A stretch of DNA of 64,000 nucleotides from assembly GCA_031253985.1 (NCBI GenBank), contig JAIRVH010000045.1:1-64000 (forward strand), given 5' to 3'. Of the stretch, positions 52,333 to 61,454 are shown in pieces. The notes below the pieces were generated by a model. It saw only the letters and a program-made list of their open reading frames with translations, did no database searches and was not told the origin of the DNA. This DNA is from Sphingobacterium sp. (lineage in GTDB: Bacteria; Bacteroidota; Bacteroidia; Sphingobacteriales; Sphingobacteriaceae). The first letter of the stretch is position 1. Each line of letters starts with the position of its first letter. The position numbers and the translations under genes are program-made.

Positions 52333-53472
52333 ATGGAGCAAATACCCCAACATATCATTTATTTACTGAGCAAATCCAAACTGGAAGGATTGCGTGATGA
52401 TGAAAAATTACAGTTGGACTTATGGAGATCGGAAACGGATGCAAATAAGGGGCTATGTGATCTGGTTGACAACAAAGATCAAATGCATGCGGATTTAGAC
52501 GGGATAGCCCGTTATGATTGGGAGGAGTCATTTGCCCTCTTTGAACAAGATTACCTCAATACCTCATACACTAAACCTTTTTATAAACGCATGTTATCCT
52601 ACGGTATCGCTGCGGCGCTGATTGGATTACTCGTATTGTTTTTTGTACATCATCTTTCGAATACGGTATATCAGGAGATTCCGGATAAAGATATTCAACC
52701 CGCGCAAATGATGGGGGTCGTTCGTCTGGGAAATGGAAATTCAATTTCGATGGTTCCGGGAGACACTTTATTATCGTTTGCATCACCCGGTAAAAATAAA
52801 GCGGCACGAGTGGGTAATTTATTCGCTGTAACACCCAAGGGAGGGAAAATGACCATGTTATTACCTGATGGAACCAAAGTGTGGATGAATGCCAAAACGC
52901 AGTTAGATTACTATGAAGTAGATAGCATGCGAGAAGTTCGTTTAGTGGGAGAGGCTTACTTCGAAGTTGCCAAGAAATACTTGCCATGGGCAGGCGAAGT
53001 TCCAAAACTGAAACCTTTTGTTGTACAGGCAGGGAAAATCCATGTATCGGTGTTGGGAACACATTTTTATGTAAAATCAACCAAAAACCTAGAAGACTTT
53101 AAAACCACGCTATATGAAGGTAAAGTTAGGGTTCGGCAGGGCGAACGGCAAATAATATTGCTGCCAGGGGAAGAAACCTATATAAAAGTCGGTCAGATTG
53201 AACGGCGGACAACTGATCCTGACCTTAGAAATGCATTGAAGGATGGGTATTTTGTATTTAACGCAGAGCCTCTGGCTGTGGTTATGGATGAATTGGCAGC
53301 CTGGTATAACGTTGAGGTTGTTTATCTCGATAACCGGGTAAAATCGGAAAAATTTGAAGCCATGTTGTCTCGTAACAGCAGCTTGAAAGATATCATCAAC
53401 GTACTGGAGAGTACGGGGAAAATTAGATTTAAATTTAAAGGAAAGACCATTTATGTAGAAAAAACAACCTAA
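52333..53472 (+). CDS. FecR-family anti-sigma factor
   Basis: A 379-residue inner membrane protein. The cytoplasmic N-terminal domain (1-85) should bind the sigma factor; one transmembrane helix (IAAALIGLLVLFFVHHL, about 89-106) follows, then the periplasmic FecR domain (GGKMTMLLPDGTKVWMNAKT, GEAYFEVAKK, VSVLGTHFYVKS, LYEGKVRVRQGE) and a C-terminal DUF4974/STN-like part (about 315-379, NAEPLAVVMDELAAWYNVEV). It lies about 100 bases after the sigma factor and ahead of SusC, whose N-terminal STN domain is its expected partner. Confidence 0.93.
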   Translation: MEQIPQHIIYLLSKSKLEGLRDDEKLQLDLWRSETDANKGLCDLVDNKDQMHADLDGIARYDWEESFALFEQDYLNTSYTKPFYKRMLSYGIAAALIGLLVLFFVHHLSNTVYQEIPDKDIQPAQMMGVVRLGNGNSISMVPGDTLLSFASPGKNKAARVGNLFAVTPKGGKMTMLLPDGTKVWMNAKTQLDYYEVDSMREVRLVGEAYFEVAKKYLPWAGEVPKLKPFVVQAGKIHVSVLGTHFYVKSTKNLEDFKTTLYEGKVRVRQGERQIILLPGEETYIKVGQIERRTTDPDLRNALKDGYFVFNAEPLAVVMDELAAWYNVEVVYLDNRVKSEKFEAMLSRNSSLKDIINVLESTGKIRFKFKGKTIYVEKTT

Positions 53473-53547
53473 ATGAAAAGACGAAACCCTAAACGCTTGC
53501 AACATCTAGGGCTTCTGATCAAGCAATTCTAACTGAAACAGAATTTT

Positions 53548-53566
53548 AATTCTTAACCTAAAACAA
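53548..53566 (+). promoter_or_regulatory. SusC leader motif matching the repeat tail
   Basis: AATTCTTAACCTAAA directly ahead of the SusC ATG matches AATTATTAACCTAAA in the four hairpin-leader repeats at all but one base, also placed just before an ATG. In Bacteroidota such AC-rich leaders mark TonB-receptor genes. A possible role is ribosome loading. Confidence 0.5.
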
Positions 53567-56500
53567 ATGTATAAAAATTATGCACAACTTGGTCGTGCCC
53601 TAAACGGCCAAATGCAACATATGAAAAACAGCGATCACCCAGATATTTGGGGTAGGCCGCAATGGAGGGGAAACATAATGCGCATATCGCTTACGACTAT
53701 CATGATGTCTTGTTGCTTGCTTCATGTTGGGGCTAAAACTTATGGACAGGACATATCGATACATGAAAAATCAGTATCGCTAAGAACGGTTTTTTCAAAG
53801 ATCAATAAGCAGACAGGCTACTCTTATGTATGGGCTGCGAAAACCATAGATCCAGATACTAAGGTTAACTTAGCTGTTAGCAAAGAGCCTTTAGGAATCA
53901 CGCTTGAAAAGTTATTGGATGACTTAAATCTAGATTTTGAGATCAAAGGGAAGATTATTGTCATACGTGAAAAATCAAATCGGACACAGCTATCCAGCGC
54001 TCAGGAATTGATGTCCTATCAGCAAATGACTGTGAAAGGTTTTATTGTTGACTATACCAACAGACCACTTGAAGGGGCGACTATTCGTATAAAAGGTGTT
54101 CCAAAAGGAGCTGTTACAGATCAGAATGGTCATTTTGAAATTAATGGTATTAGTTCAAATAGCCTTTTGGATATAACTATGGTGGGCTTTGCGCCATTGA
54201 CAATTGCTGCTAAGCCCGACTTGGGGACGATTAGTTTACGCGCCTTGGATGAGCAATTGCAGGAGGTGAACATTACCGTCAATACGGGATACCAAAAAAT
54301 AAGCAAAGAGAGAGCGGCGGGTTCAATTGCTCAGGTGACGGCTAAAGACATGGAGGGGCGGCTCCAGCCTAATTTATTGGACCGAATTGATGGACTGTTG
54401 CCCGGATTAAATTTAGTACGAAACACCTCAAGTCCGCAGAATAGTAAAAATAACCTGGCTATCGAGGTTCGCGGACGATCTACAATCAACGCACAGGCTG
54501 CACCCCTGATCGTCGTTGACGGTATGCCCTTTGAAGGTGACTTAACAGCTATTAATCCCAATGATATTGCTTCCATAACCGTTTTAAAAGATGCGTCGGC
54601 AGCCTCTATTTATGGCGTACGTTCCTCCAACGGCGTTATTGTTATTGCGACAAAAATAGGTTCTGCAGGCAAAACAAAGATTGATTACAGCAATACACTT
54701 TCCTTTAGGGGGCTTCCAAGCCGTAGCTACCTCAATCAGATGAGCAGTGCAGAACTGGTCAACTTTCAAAAAGAAATGTTTAACTATCGTTCAGGAGATT
54801 ATGCGGCCATCGATCCGAGAAAATCGATGAACGATGTTTATCGAATTTTGTACGATCGCAAAGGTGGAGTGATTTCGGAAGAAGAGATGGAGAAGCGCCT
54901 TGATGTATATCGAAACCGTGACCGCTTCACCCAAATGGATAAATTTCTGAATACGACCCGATTCGATCAGCAGCATAACCTCGCTGTTTCGGGCGGATCC
55001 GATCGTTATACATATCATTATTCTCTCAATTATACGCAGCCAGGAGATTACAATAAGGGACGGGCGACAAATAAGGAACTGGGATTCAGCCTGAAAAATA
55101 ATTTTAAGTTTACTGACTGGTTTAGTTTACGAGCAAATGTCCTGGGAAAGAATCAAAATAGAGAGGGTGATATCGGCTTTAATTTCTACGATAATTATAT
55201 CGGTGGCAAGGCATCCTATTATCTACTTGAAAATGAAGATGGCTCTCCGGCTCAATGGTATAATTCAAAATCTCAATTTGAGATTGATCGTTTGAATGCC
55301 TTGGGGCTAGAAGATGAGACCTATATTCCTTTAAAGCATGTAGCAGCGATCCACGAAAAGTTCTATAATAAATACCTTAACTTAAATTTTGCTGCCAATT
55401 TTAAGATTATCAAGGGGCTAGACTTCGATCTGTCCTATCAAAGTGAACGGACGGAAGGGTATAATGGCACATTGAATAGAAAAAATGCCCAATCGGTTGT
55501 TGGGATGATCAATGACGCGACACAAATCGGAAAAGATGGATTAATCAAACGCAATGTGCCGCAAGGAGGACAGTTTGCCGAACAGCGTAACGATGTCAAT
55601 AGCTATACATTGCGTGGTCAATTTAATTACCAGCACAATAGTCAGGACAAACATGAAATCGTAGCGATTGCTGGAGCTGAGCGAAGACAGATTAATAATC
55701 GATATACAAATATCTATAAATACGGTTACGATGAAAATAGTTTAGTATACAAGGGAATCAATGAAGAGCTTTTCGGTATACAAATTCAAAACACACAAGC
55801 GCTTTTTAATAGCTACTCCATTTTAAAAAAAGAGACCGGGTTTAAAGATTTAGTGGATCGATTCATTTCCTTTTATGCTAATGGATCGTATACCTATGAT
55901 CGCAAGTTGACCTTAAGCGGAAGTATCCGGATGGATCAATCCAATTTGTTTGGCACAAATATCAAAAATCAATACAAGCCGCTTTGGTCAATAGGGGCTT
56001 TGTATCATTTGCCAAAAATAGATTGGGAACCTTTAGATCGTTGGTCGATACGTGCTACTTATGGGGTAAATGGAAATGTGCCAAAAGATAATGGACCATA
56101 TTTGATTTCTCGTGTGAACAATAATTTAAACTACTTTAACGGTGAAATGCAGGCCTACATAGATTCTCCGCCCAATCCATTGTTGCGTTGGGAGCGGACA
56201 AAAGTATTCAATGTTGGTTTTGACTTCTCGCTATTTAGAGACAGGTTGCTAACTACAGTCGATATCTACAATAAGAAAACTTCGGACTTATTGGGGAATA
56301 CACCTTTAGATCCAACATTGGGGTGGGATATGGTTCTGCTTAATTATGGTGATATGCAGAATAGGGGGATCGAGTTGGGATTGAACGGTAAGGTAATTCA
56401 ACGTGAAAACTTTAGCTGGAACAGCACAATAAATTTTAGCTACAACAAAAATAAGATTACCAATCTGTATGTTGAGCAGAATACACCGTACTATTACTAT

Positions 56501-57190
56501 TATGCTCCTCAAAATCGCGTTGGAATCCCAATGGGTAGTTTGTATAGTATAGACTATGCGGGATTAAATGACAAAGGTAGACCATTGGCACGAAAGGCTG
56601 ATGGCAGTCTGGTGGAGACGACTCAAAAATTGACGGTCGACGATTTAATCTATGAGGGGACAGCAATACCGCCTTATAATGTTTCCTTTAGAAATGGATT
56701 TAGATACAAAGATCTGACGCTTTCCTTTATGTTTATTTTCAATGGAGGTCACGTGATGCGGGGAGTGCATCCCGAATTCCTCAGTAAATATGCGGAGCTT
56801 AATTACAATAGCAACTTCGACAAACTGTGGTTAAATTACTGGAAAAACCCTGGGGATGAAAATAATCCGGACATTGCTCCTGCGTTTATCACGGCTGCCT
56901 CAGGTAATATTTCGGATATTTTCAATGCCGCACATAAATTTGTTCAGAAGGCTGATTACATTAAACTGAGAGATATCTCATTATCCTACAACCTTCCTGC
57001 GCAATGGATTGCGCCGACTAAACTTTCCTATGTACGACTGACGGCACAAGTACTGAATGCATGGCGTTGGGTAGCGAACAAGGATAATCTTGATCCTGAA
57101 GTTTGGGTTGGATATAGTACAGTGACAAGTCCAAATAGAGGTATTCAAGCACCAGCAATATACAATTTAGGTGTATCTGTAGGATTTTAA
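53567..57190 (+). CDS. SusC/RagA-family TonB-dependent outer membrane transporter
   Basis: A 1207-residue receptor. A long N-terminal leader ends with the signal MRISLTTIMMSCCLLHVGAK and cleavage near TYGQ. An STN domain follows (about residues 62-140), as in receptors that signal to FecR. Then a carboxypeptidase-like repeat (VKGFIVDYTNRPLEGATIRI, about 155-220), the plug with the SusC box region INPNDIASITVLKDASAASI, and a 22-strand-type barrel ending NLGVSVGF with terminal Phe. The 5' leader motif supports the ATG at 53567. It partners the SusD gene 12 bases downstream to import an unknown ligand. Confidence 0.95.
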   Translation: MYKNYAQLGRALNGQMQHMKNSDHPDIWGRPQWRGNIMRISLTTIMMSCCLLHVGAKTYGQDISIHEKSVSLRTVFSKINKQTGYSYVWAAKTIDPDTKVNLAVSKEPLGITLEKLLDDLNLDFEIKGKIIVIREKSNRTQLSSAQELMSYQQMTVKGFIVDYTNRPLEGATIRIKGVPKGAVTDQNGHFEINGISSNSLLDITMVGFAPLTIAAKPDLGTISLRALDEQLQEVNITVNTGYQKISKERAAGSIAQVTAKDMEGRLQPNLLDRIDGLLPGLNLVRNTSSPQNSKNNLAIEVRGRSTINAQAAPLIVVDGMPFEGDLTAINPNDIASITVLKDASAASIYGVRSSNGVIVIATKIGSAGKTKIDYSNTLSFRGLPSRSYLNQMSSAELVNFQKEMFNYRSGDYAAIDPRKSMNDVYRILYDRKGGVISEEEMEKRLDVYRNRDRFTQMDKFLNTTRFDQQHNLAVSGGSDRYTYHYSLNYTQPGDYNKGRATNKELGFSLKNNFKFTDWFSLRANVLGKNQNREGDIGFNFYDNYIGGKASYYLLENEDGSPAQWYNSKSQFEIDRLNALGLEDETYIPLKHVAAIHEKFYNKYLNLNFAANFKIIKGLDFDLSYQSERTEGYNGTLNRKNAQSVVGMINDATQIGKDGLIKRNVPQGGQFAEQRNDVNSYTLRGQFNYQHNSQDKHEIVAIAGAERRQINNRYTNIYKYGYDENSLVYKGINEELFGIQIQNTQALFNSYSILKKETGFKDLVDRFISFYANGSYTYDRKLTLSGSIRMDQSNLFGTNIKNQYKPLWSIGALYHLPKIDWEPLDRWSIRATYGVNGNVPKDNGPYLISRVNNNLNYFNGEMQAYIDSPPNPLLRWERTKVFNVGFDFSLFRDRLLTTVDIYNKKTSDLLGNTPLDPTLGWDMVLLNYGDMQNRGIELGLNGKVIQRENFSWNSTINFSYNKNKITNLYVEQNTPYYYYYAPQNRVGIPMGSLYSIDYAGLNDKGRPLARKADGSLVETTQKLTVDDLIYEGTAIPPYNVSFRNGFRYKDLTLSFMFIFNGGHVMRGVHPEFLSKYAELNYNSNFDKLWLNYWKNPGDENNPDIAPAFITAASGNISDIFNAAHKFVQKADYIKLRDISLSYNLPAQWIAPTKLSYVRLTAQVLNAWRWVANKDNLDPEVWVGYSTVTSPNRGIQAPAIYNLGVSVGF

Positions 57191-57202
57191 TAAGAAAATG
57201 CA

Positions 57203-58651
57203 ATGAGAAAAATATATATAGGATTACTATTCGGTTTATTGACATTGAATAGCTGTAATAAATATCTGGATATAAAGCCAAAGGGGTTTACAATTCCAGA
57301 AAATCTGAATGACTACAAATTGCTTCTAAACGATCAATCTTTGGTTAGGGCTTCCGCAGTTTATCCAAATTATTTAGCAGATAATTTACAGTCTGGAGAC
57401 CCTCAGGATGTACAATCGGCAGCAAGCTATGATTACTACGACTATGTAAAAAAACAACTTTACAGCTTTGCTCATGGTGCAATATTTGAAGACGGCCAGT
57501 ACGATCCGTATTGGGAATCAGCTTACAGCCATATATTTACTTACAATGTTGTTATTAATAATGTACTGACAGCAACTGAAGGTACTGATGCGGAGAAGAA
57601 AAGAATATGGGCCGAGGCTAAGGTCGGCCGCGCGTTTGAATACCTCAGTCTGGTTAATATATACGCGGCTCACTATAATCCGGCAAGCGCTACGAAAGAT
57701 CTGGGAGTTCCTTTGGTGCTGAAAGAAGATATCAATCAAAAATACGAAAGGGTATCTGTTCAGGCGATCTATGATCAGGTACTTGGCGATCTCAATGATG
57801 CGCTGCCAAATTTGAGTACAGTGCAGTCAAATAGATTTCAAGCTGTGCGTTCAGTCGGCTTCTCTTTTTTAAGTCGCGTTTATCTCTATCAGGGAAAATA
57901 CAAAGAGGCCCTGGAGAATGCAAAACAAGCACTTGCTTTGAATAAAACACTCATCGATTATAGCCTATATACCAATAAGGATAAGACGACTTGGGGACGT
58001 GTTTGTTTAAAAACAGATAATTCAGTGCAGTTTCCCGACTCCAGAACCAATATGGAAGCGGTGTGGTCTCGATTGGGGACTAGTTCGTTAGGTAGTCCAA
58101 ATGCCGAATTTTATGCTTCAAAAGAACTGATTGAAACGTATGCCAAAGACTTGCCTGCAGGTGCAACTGATAAACGTTATCAATTATTTTTCTGCCGGGA
58201 TCAAGCTTCATTTGGACCTAATCTCGTTAAATTCCCGGGTCGGGTATTATTTGCACCTTATGTTGAATTTAGTACAGGATTTAATACGCCCGAATTATTT
58301 TTGATTGCTGCAGAAGCAGCTGTTCGAACAGGCAATACTACAGAGGCGCTAAATTATTTGAATACCTTAAGAAATAGTCGGATAGAAAGTAACAAATCCA
58401 TAACTTCCACCGATCCAAAAGTTGTTTTACAGACAGTACTCGATGAAAGACGCCGTGAAATGCCATTTATGGCATCAGATAGGTTAATCGATCTGAAGCG
58501 ACTTGCCATAGCAGACAACTTTAAAAAGTCAATTCAACATCCATTGGCGGGGAAAGTTTTCGAAATGGAATCAACGGATCTGCGGCTGATACTTCCGGTT
58601 CCGCCAAAGGTACTGTCTTTGAATCCCGGAATTCCACAGTACGAACGTTAA
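57203..58651 (+). CDS. SusD/RagB-family outer membrane lipoprotein
   Basis: A 482-residue surface lipoprotein: signal MRKIYIGLLFGLLTLNSC, Cys at residue 18. Family features are YLDIKPKG near the start, the SusD helical repeats (VGRAFEYLSLVNIYAAHY, FLSRVYLYQGKYKEALENAK), the conserved FNTPELFLIAAEAAVRTGN and the C-terminal LDERRREMPFMASDRLIDLKRL. It caps the SusC barrel and captures the ligand. No glycosidase is in this operon, so the ligand may be a peptide, glycopeptide or metal-binding compound and not a polysaccharide; this is inference. Confidence 0.95.
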   Translation: MRKIYIGLLFGLLTLNSCNKYLDIKPKGFTIPENLNDYKLLLNDQSLVRASAVYPNYLADNLQSGDPQDVQSAASYDYYDYVKKQLYSFAHGAIFEDGQYDPYWESAYSHIFTYNVVINNVLTATEGTDAEKKRIWAEAKVGRAFEYLSLVNIYAAHYNPASATKDLGVPLVLKEDINQKYERVSVQAIYDQVLGDLNDALPNLSTVQSNRFQAVRSVGFSFLSRVYLYQGKYKEALENAKQALALNKTLIDYSLYTNKDKTTWGRVCLKTDNSVQFPDSRTNMEAVWSRLGTSSLGSPNAEFYASKELIETYAKDLPAGATDKRYQLFFCRDQASFGPNLVKFPGRVLFAPYVEFSTGFNTPELFLIAAEAAVRTGNTTEALNYLNTLRNSRIESNKSITSTDPKVVLQTVLDERRREMPFMASDRLIDLKRLAIADNFKKSIQHPLAGKVFEMESTDLRLILPVPPKVLSLNPGIPQYER

Positions 58652-58671
58652 CAGAAATCTTTATAGACCTT

Positions 58672-58711
58672 GTCCTCCTCAATTTTTATAACAACAGAAA
58701 TTGAGGAGGAC
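58672..58711 (+). promoter_or_regulatory. perfect hairpin covering the ribosome site of the thioredoxin-like gene
   Basis: GTCCTCCTCAATTT (58672-58685) pairs without mismatch with AAATTGAGGAGGAC (58698-58711) around a 12-base loop. The right arm contains GAGGAGGA, the strongest Shine-Dalgarno in the window, which would be buried in the stem. There is no T tract, so it is not a normal terminator. It may damp translation relative to susD or slow mRNA decay of the susCD part. Confidence 0.6.
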
Positions 58712-58715
58712 CGTA

Positions 58716-58838
58716 ATGAAAAAAAATGAAAAAGATATTACTTACAGCAATGGTTTTTGCACAGTCAATGCTATTGCTCGCCCAAGAGCATATACAGTTT
58801 CAAAAGATCAGTTTTGGTCAGGCAAAGGAATTGGCTAA
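58716..58838 (+). CDS. out-of-frame small ORF overlapping the thioredoxin-like gene
   Basis: An ATG at 58716 sits 5 bases after GAGGAGGA, the ideal spacing, but opens a 40-codon frame that differs from the thioredoxin-like gene, whose ATG is at 58726. The tract ATG-A8-TG joins them: one A fewer would fuse the well-placed ATG to the main frame. It could be slippage-prone, phase-variable or simply unused. No similarity recognised. Confidence 0.25.
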   Translation: MKKNEKDITYSNGFCTVNAIARPRAYTVSKDQFWSGKGIG

Positions 58839-59916
58839 GCAAGAAAATAAGCTTATTTTCCTAGATGGATTTACGTCCTGGTGCGCCCCTTGTAAATGGA
58901 TGGAAGGGAATGTGTTTTCGCAGCCTGAAGTAGCCGCTTATTTTAATAGTACATTTATTAATACGAAGTTTGATTGTGAGATCGGAGAGGGGGTAAATAT
59001 TGCTAAATTATATCAAATCAGGAGCTTCCCAACTTATTTGTTTTTAGATGGACAGGGGACATTGATCTATAGAACGCAGTCCCGTATGGAGGCTGATATA
59101 TTCCTGAAACAAGCGCAGCAAGCGAATGACCCAAATTTTCAGATCCCCAATTTACGCAAATCGTATGAGCTGGGAATGCGGGAGTCGAATTTCCTGATAC
59201 GTTACATTAAGGTCATGGAACAGACCGATAGTCAAGCTGCGAATGCCGCAAAAAAGGCATTGGATAGCGTGGCGACTGATGAATTTTTAAGGAGTCCAAA
59301 TGGATGGGAAACTATAAAAATGATGGCGCAAAGTCTCGATGATCGCTACGGTAAATTTTTTGAATCAAACAAATCTTATTTTAAACGTATAGCGGTGCCG
59401 GCAGATTTTGCGAAAAAGGAGACACAGCTGTTGCGATATGCAATGTACGGCTATATCAGGGACAATAAAGTAGATGAATTTAATGCTGGAGTAGCCTATT
59501 TTGAGGGATTAAAAGATCCAGAGCAAAAAATTGACGCTGCGCTGTATAAGGTCGAATGGACTGCGGCCCATGGTACAGATAAGGAGTTTGTTGTGCTGAC
59601 CAATGAATTGAGAAAGGGGCTGTTAAAGAATGAAGACGAACGGCTGAGTTTTATTGCCCGTCGCAATGCCAGTGCGAAAGGAAATGTTGCAAATCCAGTG
59701 ATCCTAAAGCAATGCTATGTATTGGCCAAACAGGCCGCAATATTGAATCCTGCAAGTTATTCCAATCAGGGGACTTTGGCAGATATCTGTATTGCATTGA
59801 AGAAAAAGAAAGAAGCTGTTCAAGCGGCAGAAGCCGCGAGAGGCTTGGCTGAATTGGAGACTTCAAAAATTATTAAACTAGCCGATGCCCTTGTAGAGCG
59901 TGCTAAAACACTGTAA
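58726..59916 (+). CDS. secreted thioredoxin-family protein with helical repeat tail
   Basis: A 396-residue exported protein: signal MKKILLTAMVFAQSMLLLAQ, then a thioredoxin fold (about 22-135) with the redox pair CAPC at residues 53-56 in FTSWCAPCKWMEGNVF and the cis-Pro segment IRSFPTYLFLDGQG. The remaining 260 residues are helical, TPR-like (KKKKEAVQAAEAARGLAELE near the end). It may act as a periplasmic or surface disulfide reductase for the SusCD-linked system. Its stop overlaps the next start (TAATG). Confidence 0.88.
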   Translation: MKKILLTAMVFAQSMLLLAQEHIQFQKISFGQAKELAKQENKLIFLDGFTSWCAPCKWMEGNVFSQPEVAAYFNSTFINTKFDCEIGEGVNIAKLYQIRSFPTYLFLDGQGTLIYRTQSRMEADIFLKQAQQANDPNFQIPNLRKSYELGMRESNFLIRYIKVMEQTDSQAANAAKKALDSVATDEFLRSPNGWETIKMMAQSLDDRYGKFFESNKSYFKRIAVPADFAKKETQLLRYAMYGYIRDNKVDEFNAGVAYFEGLKDPEQKIDAALYKVEWTAAHGTDKEFVVLTNELRKGLLKNEDERLSFIARRNASAKGNVANPVILKQCYVLAKQAAILNPASYSNQGTLADICIALKKKKEAVQAAEAARGLAELETSKIIKLADALVERAKTL

Positions 59917-61073
59917 TGACCAACATGAAGAAAATAGTTACATCAATATTCTTGGCCTTAAGCTGTCTAGGTACAGTATTGGCTCAAGGACATCGTTTTC
60001 AATTAACAATCAAGGGAAAACAATTCCCGGCAAAATCTAAAATATTTGTACGTTATATTGTGGACAGGAAATTAACAATTGATTCAATCAATCTTGTTTC
60101 CAATGAAGTTATCTACAAAGGCGAAATAATTGAACCGACACAAGTCATGTTGTTTTATTCCCAAGATGGAGCTTCCTTCTTTAACCGCAAAGGAAAACCT
60201 ATGGAGCGTCTTACATTTTATGTAGACTCTCAGGAACCCAATACGCAAATCAACGTTCAAGGTCCTTTCGAGTCTTCCCTGGTACAAGGCGGGAAACTGC
60301 AGGTAGCCTATAAGCAGTATCAAGATTATCTAAGCTCCTATGAGAAGAAGCTCATGGTTCAGCAAGCTAAAAGAGCTGATCTGTATCAAGCAAAAAATCG
60401 TGATGAAAATGCACTCAACCAAATTGGGCTAGAAATAGACAAGATCGAAACAGAGCGTAAGAAGGCGCAACGAAATTTTATAGCCAATAATCCAGACAAT
60501 TACTTCAGTTTATTGGCCTTGCAGGAAGTTGCTGGCTACGATGATAATGTGTTTACCACTGAACCTTTATTTTTCAATTTGTCATCAAGATTAAGACAGA
60601 CAGCAATCGGGAAAAAATTAGAAGCAGATATTCAACTGGCAAAAAAGCTAGGAATTGGACAGCCAGCTTTGGATTTTGCGCAAATGACGCCCGAAGGTAA
60701 AGAGTTTAAACTCTCAGATTTTAAAGGTAAATACCTGCTATTGGATTTTTGGGCGTCATGGTGTGGTCCGTGCCGTGCTGAGAACCCTAATTTGGTTAAA
60801 GCTTATCAAAAGTTTAAGGGAGCAAAATTTGAGATACTGGGGGTCTCATTGGATAAACCAGGTAAGAAGGATAACTGGATGAAAGCTATAGAACAGGATG
60901 GACTGACCTGGCCTCAGGTGTCAGATCTGAATGGCTGGCAAAATCAAGCCGCTCAATTGTACGGTATTCAGGCTATTCCGCAAAATTATCTGATCTCTCC
61001 TGAAGGGAAGATCGTTGGCATTAACTTAAAAGGAGTAAAGTTGATGGAGAAACTCGAAGAGCTCCTTAAATAA
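59916..61073 (+). CDS. TlpA-family thiol-disulfide oxidoreductase with DUF4369-like N-terminal domain
   Basis: A 385-residue exported protein: signal ending VLAQ (residue 24), a beta-rich DUF4369-like domain (25-120), a helical linker (about 130-245) and a TlpA/AhpC-type thioredoxin domain (about 248-385) with WASWCGPC, active cysteines at 283 and 286, and the cis-Pro AIPQNYLI. The DUF4369-TlpA architecture is common next to SusCD genes in Sphingobacteriaceae. Start and the preceding stop overlap (TAATG), so translation is coupled. Last gene of the operon; a hairpin terminator follows 4 bases later. Confidence 0.92.
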   Translation: MTNMKKIVTSIFLALSCLGTVLAQGHRFQLTIKGKQFPAKSKIFVRYIVDRKLTIDSINLVSNEVIYKGEIIEPTQVMLFYSQDGASFFNRKGKPMERLTFYVDSQEPNTQINVQGPFESSLVQGGKLQVAYKQYQDYLSSYEKKLMVQQAKRADLYQAKNRDENALNQIGLEIDKIETERKKAQRNFIANNPDNYFSLLALQEVAGYDDNVFTTEPLFFNLSSRLRQTAIGKKLEADIQLAKKLGIGQPALDFAQMTPEGKEFKLSDFKGKYLLLDFWASWCGPCRAENPNLVKAYQKFKGAKFEILGVSLDKPGKKDNWMKAIEQDGLTWPQVSDLNGWQNQAAQLYGIQAIPQNYLISPEGKIVGINLKGVKLMEKLEELLK

Positions 61074-61076
61074 ATT

Positions 61077-61107
61077 TTAAGGAGGGGCAAATTGCCTCTC
61101 CTTAATT
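61077..61107 (+). terminator. terminator of the sigma-SusCD-thioredoxin operon
   Basis: TTAAGGAGGGGC (61077-61088) pairs with GCCTCTCCTTAA (61094-61105) with one G-U pair, loop AAATT. The T tract is short. Confidence 0.65.
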
Positions 61108-61196
61108 ATGAACTTTTAATAGCAGCTATCGCTATGGGCTCAGTTTTCTGTTATAGCACTGCTCTTTGGAGGGCTAATGTAACGGCTTGCAGCTTA

Positions 61197-61335
61197 TTCG
61201 CTATTTCTCTGCTATTTCTTTGGTGTTTCTCTGCTATTTCTTCGCTATTCCTTTGGGATTGCTAGGGTGCTGATTCGCTTCTTCTTTGCTATTTCTTTGT
61301 CGTTTTATTGGTGTTTTATTGGTGTTTCTTTGCTT
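61197..61335. repeat. degenerate 11-12-base tandem repeat
   Basis: Units resembling GCTATTTCTTTG and GTGTTTCTTTG recur about ten times with varying spacers (GCTATTTCTCT, GCTATTTCTTC, GCTATTCCTTTG, GTGTTTTATTG twice). Strong pyrimidine bias on the plus strand. No protein repeat of known kind is produced in any frame. Confidence 0.6.
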
Positions 61336-61383
61336 TGAAAGCAAAGAAAAGGTAAGCAAAAAGTCAATAATATGCAAAGTAAT

Positions 61384-61415
61384 ATGTACTCAGTACATCT
61401 GCATAAGTTATGCAG
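61384..61415. repeat. two adjacent perfect palindromes
   Basis: ATGTACT-C-AGTACAT (61384-61398) is followed without a gap by CTGCATAA-G-TTATGCAG (61399-61415), each exact around a single central base. They lie downstream of the leftward FMN reductase gene and could form a twin hairpin. Confidence 0.55.
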
Positions 61416-61454
61416 AATGCACGAGAAGGCAAATAGATTTTTAGCAGAATGCCG

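Larger units (their letters stand above)
61108..61454. other. gene-free low-complexity spacer
   Basis: No credible gene. It holds a degenerate short repeat (61197-61335) and two adjacent palindromes (61384-61415). Confidence 0.6.

Noticed and set aside
61108..61454. A membrane protein encoded by the low-complexity repeat
   Set aside because: Leu/Phe-rich frames arise from the pyrimidine repeat itself and lack a start, a proper length and a ribosome site.
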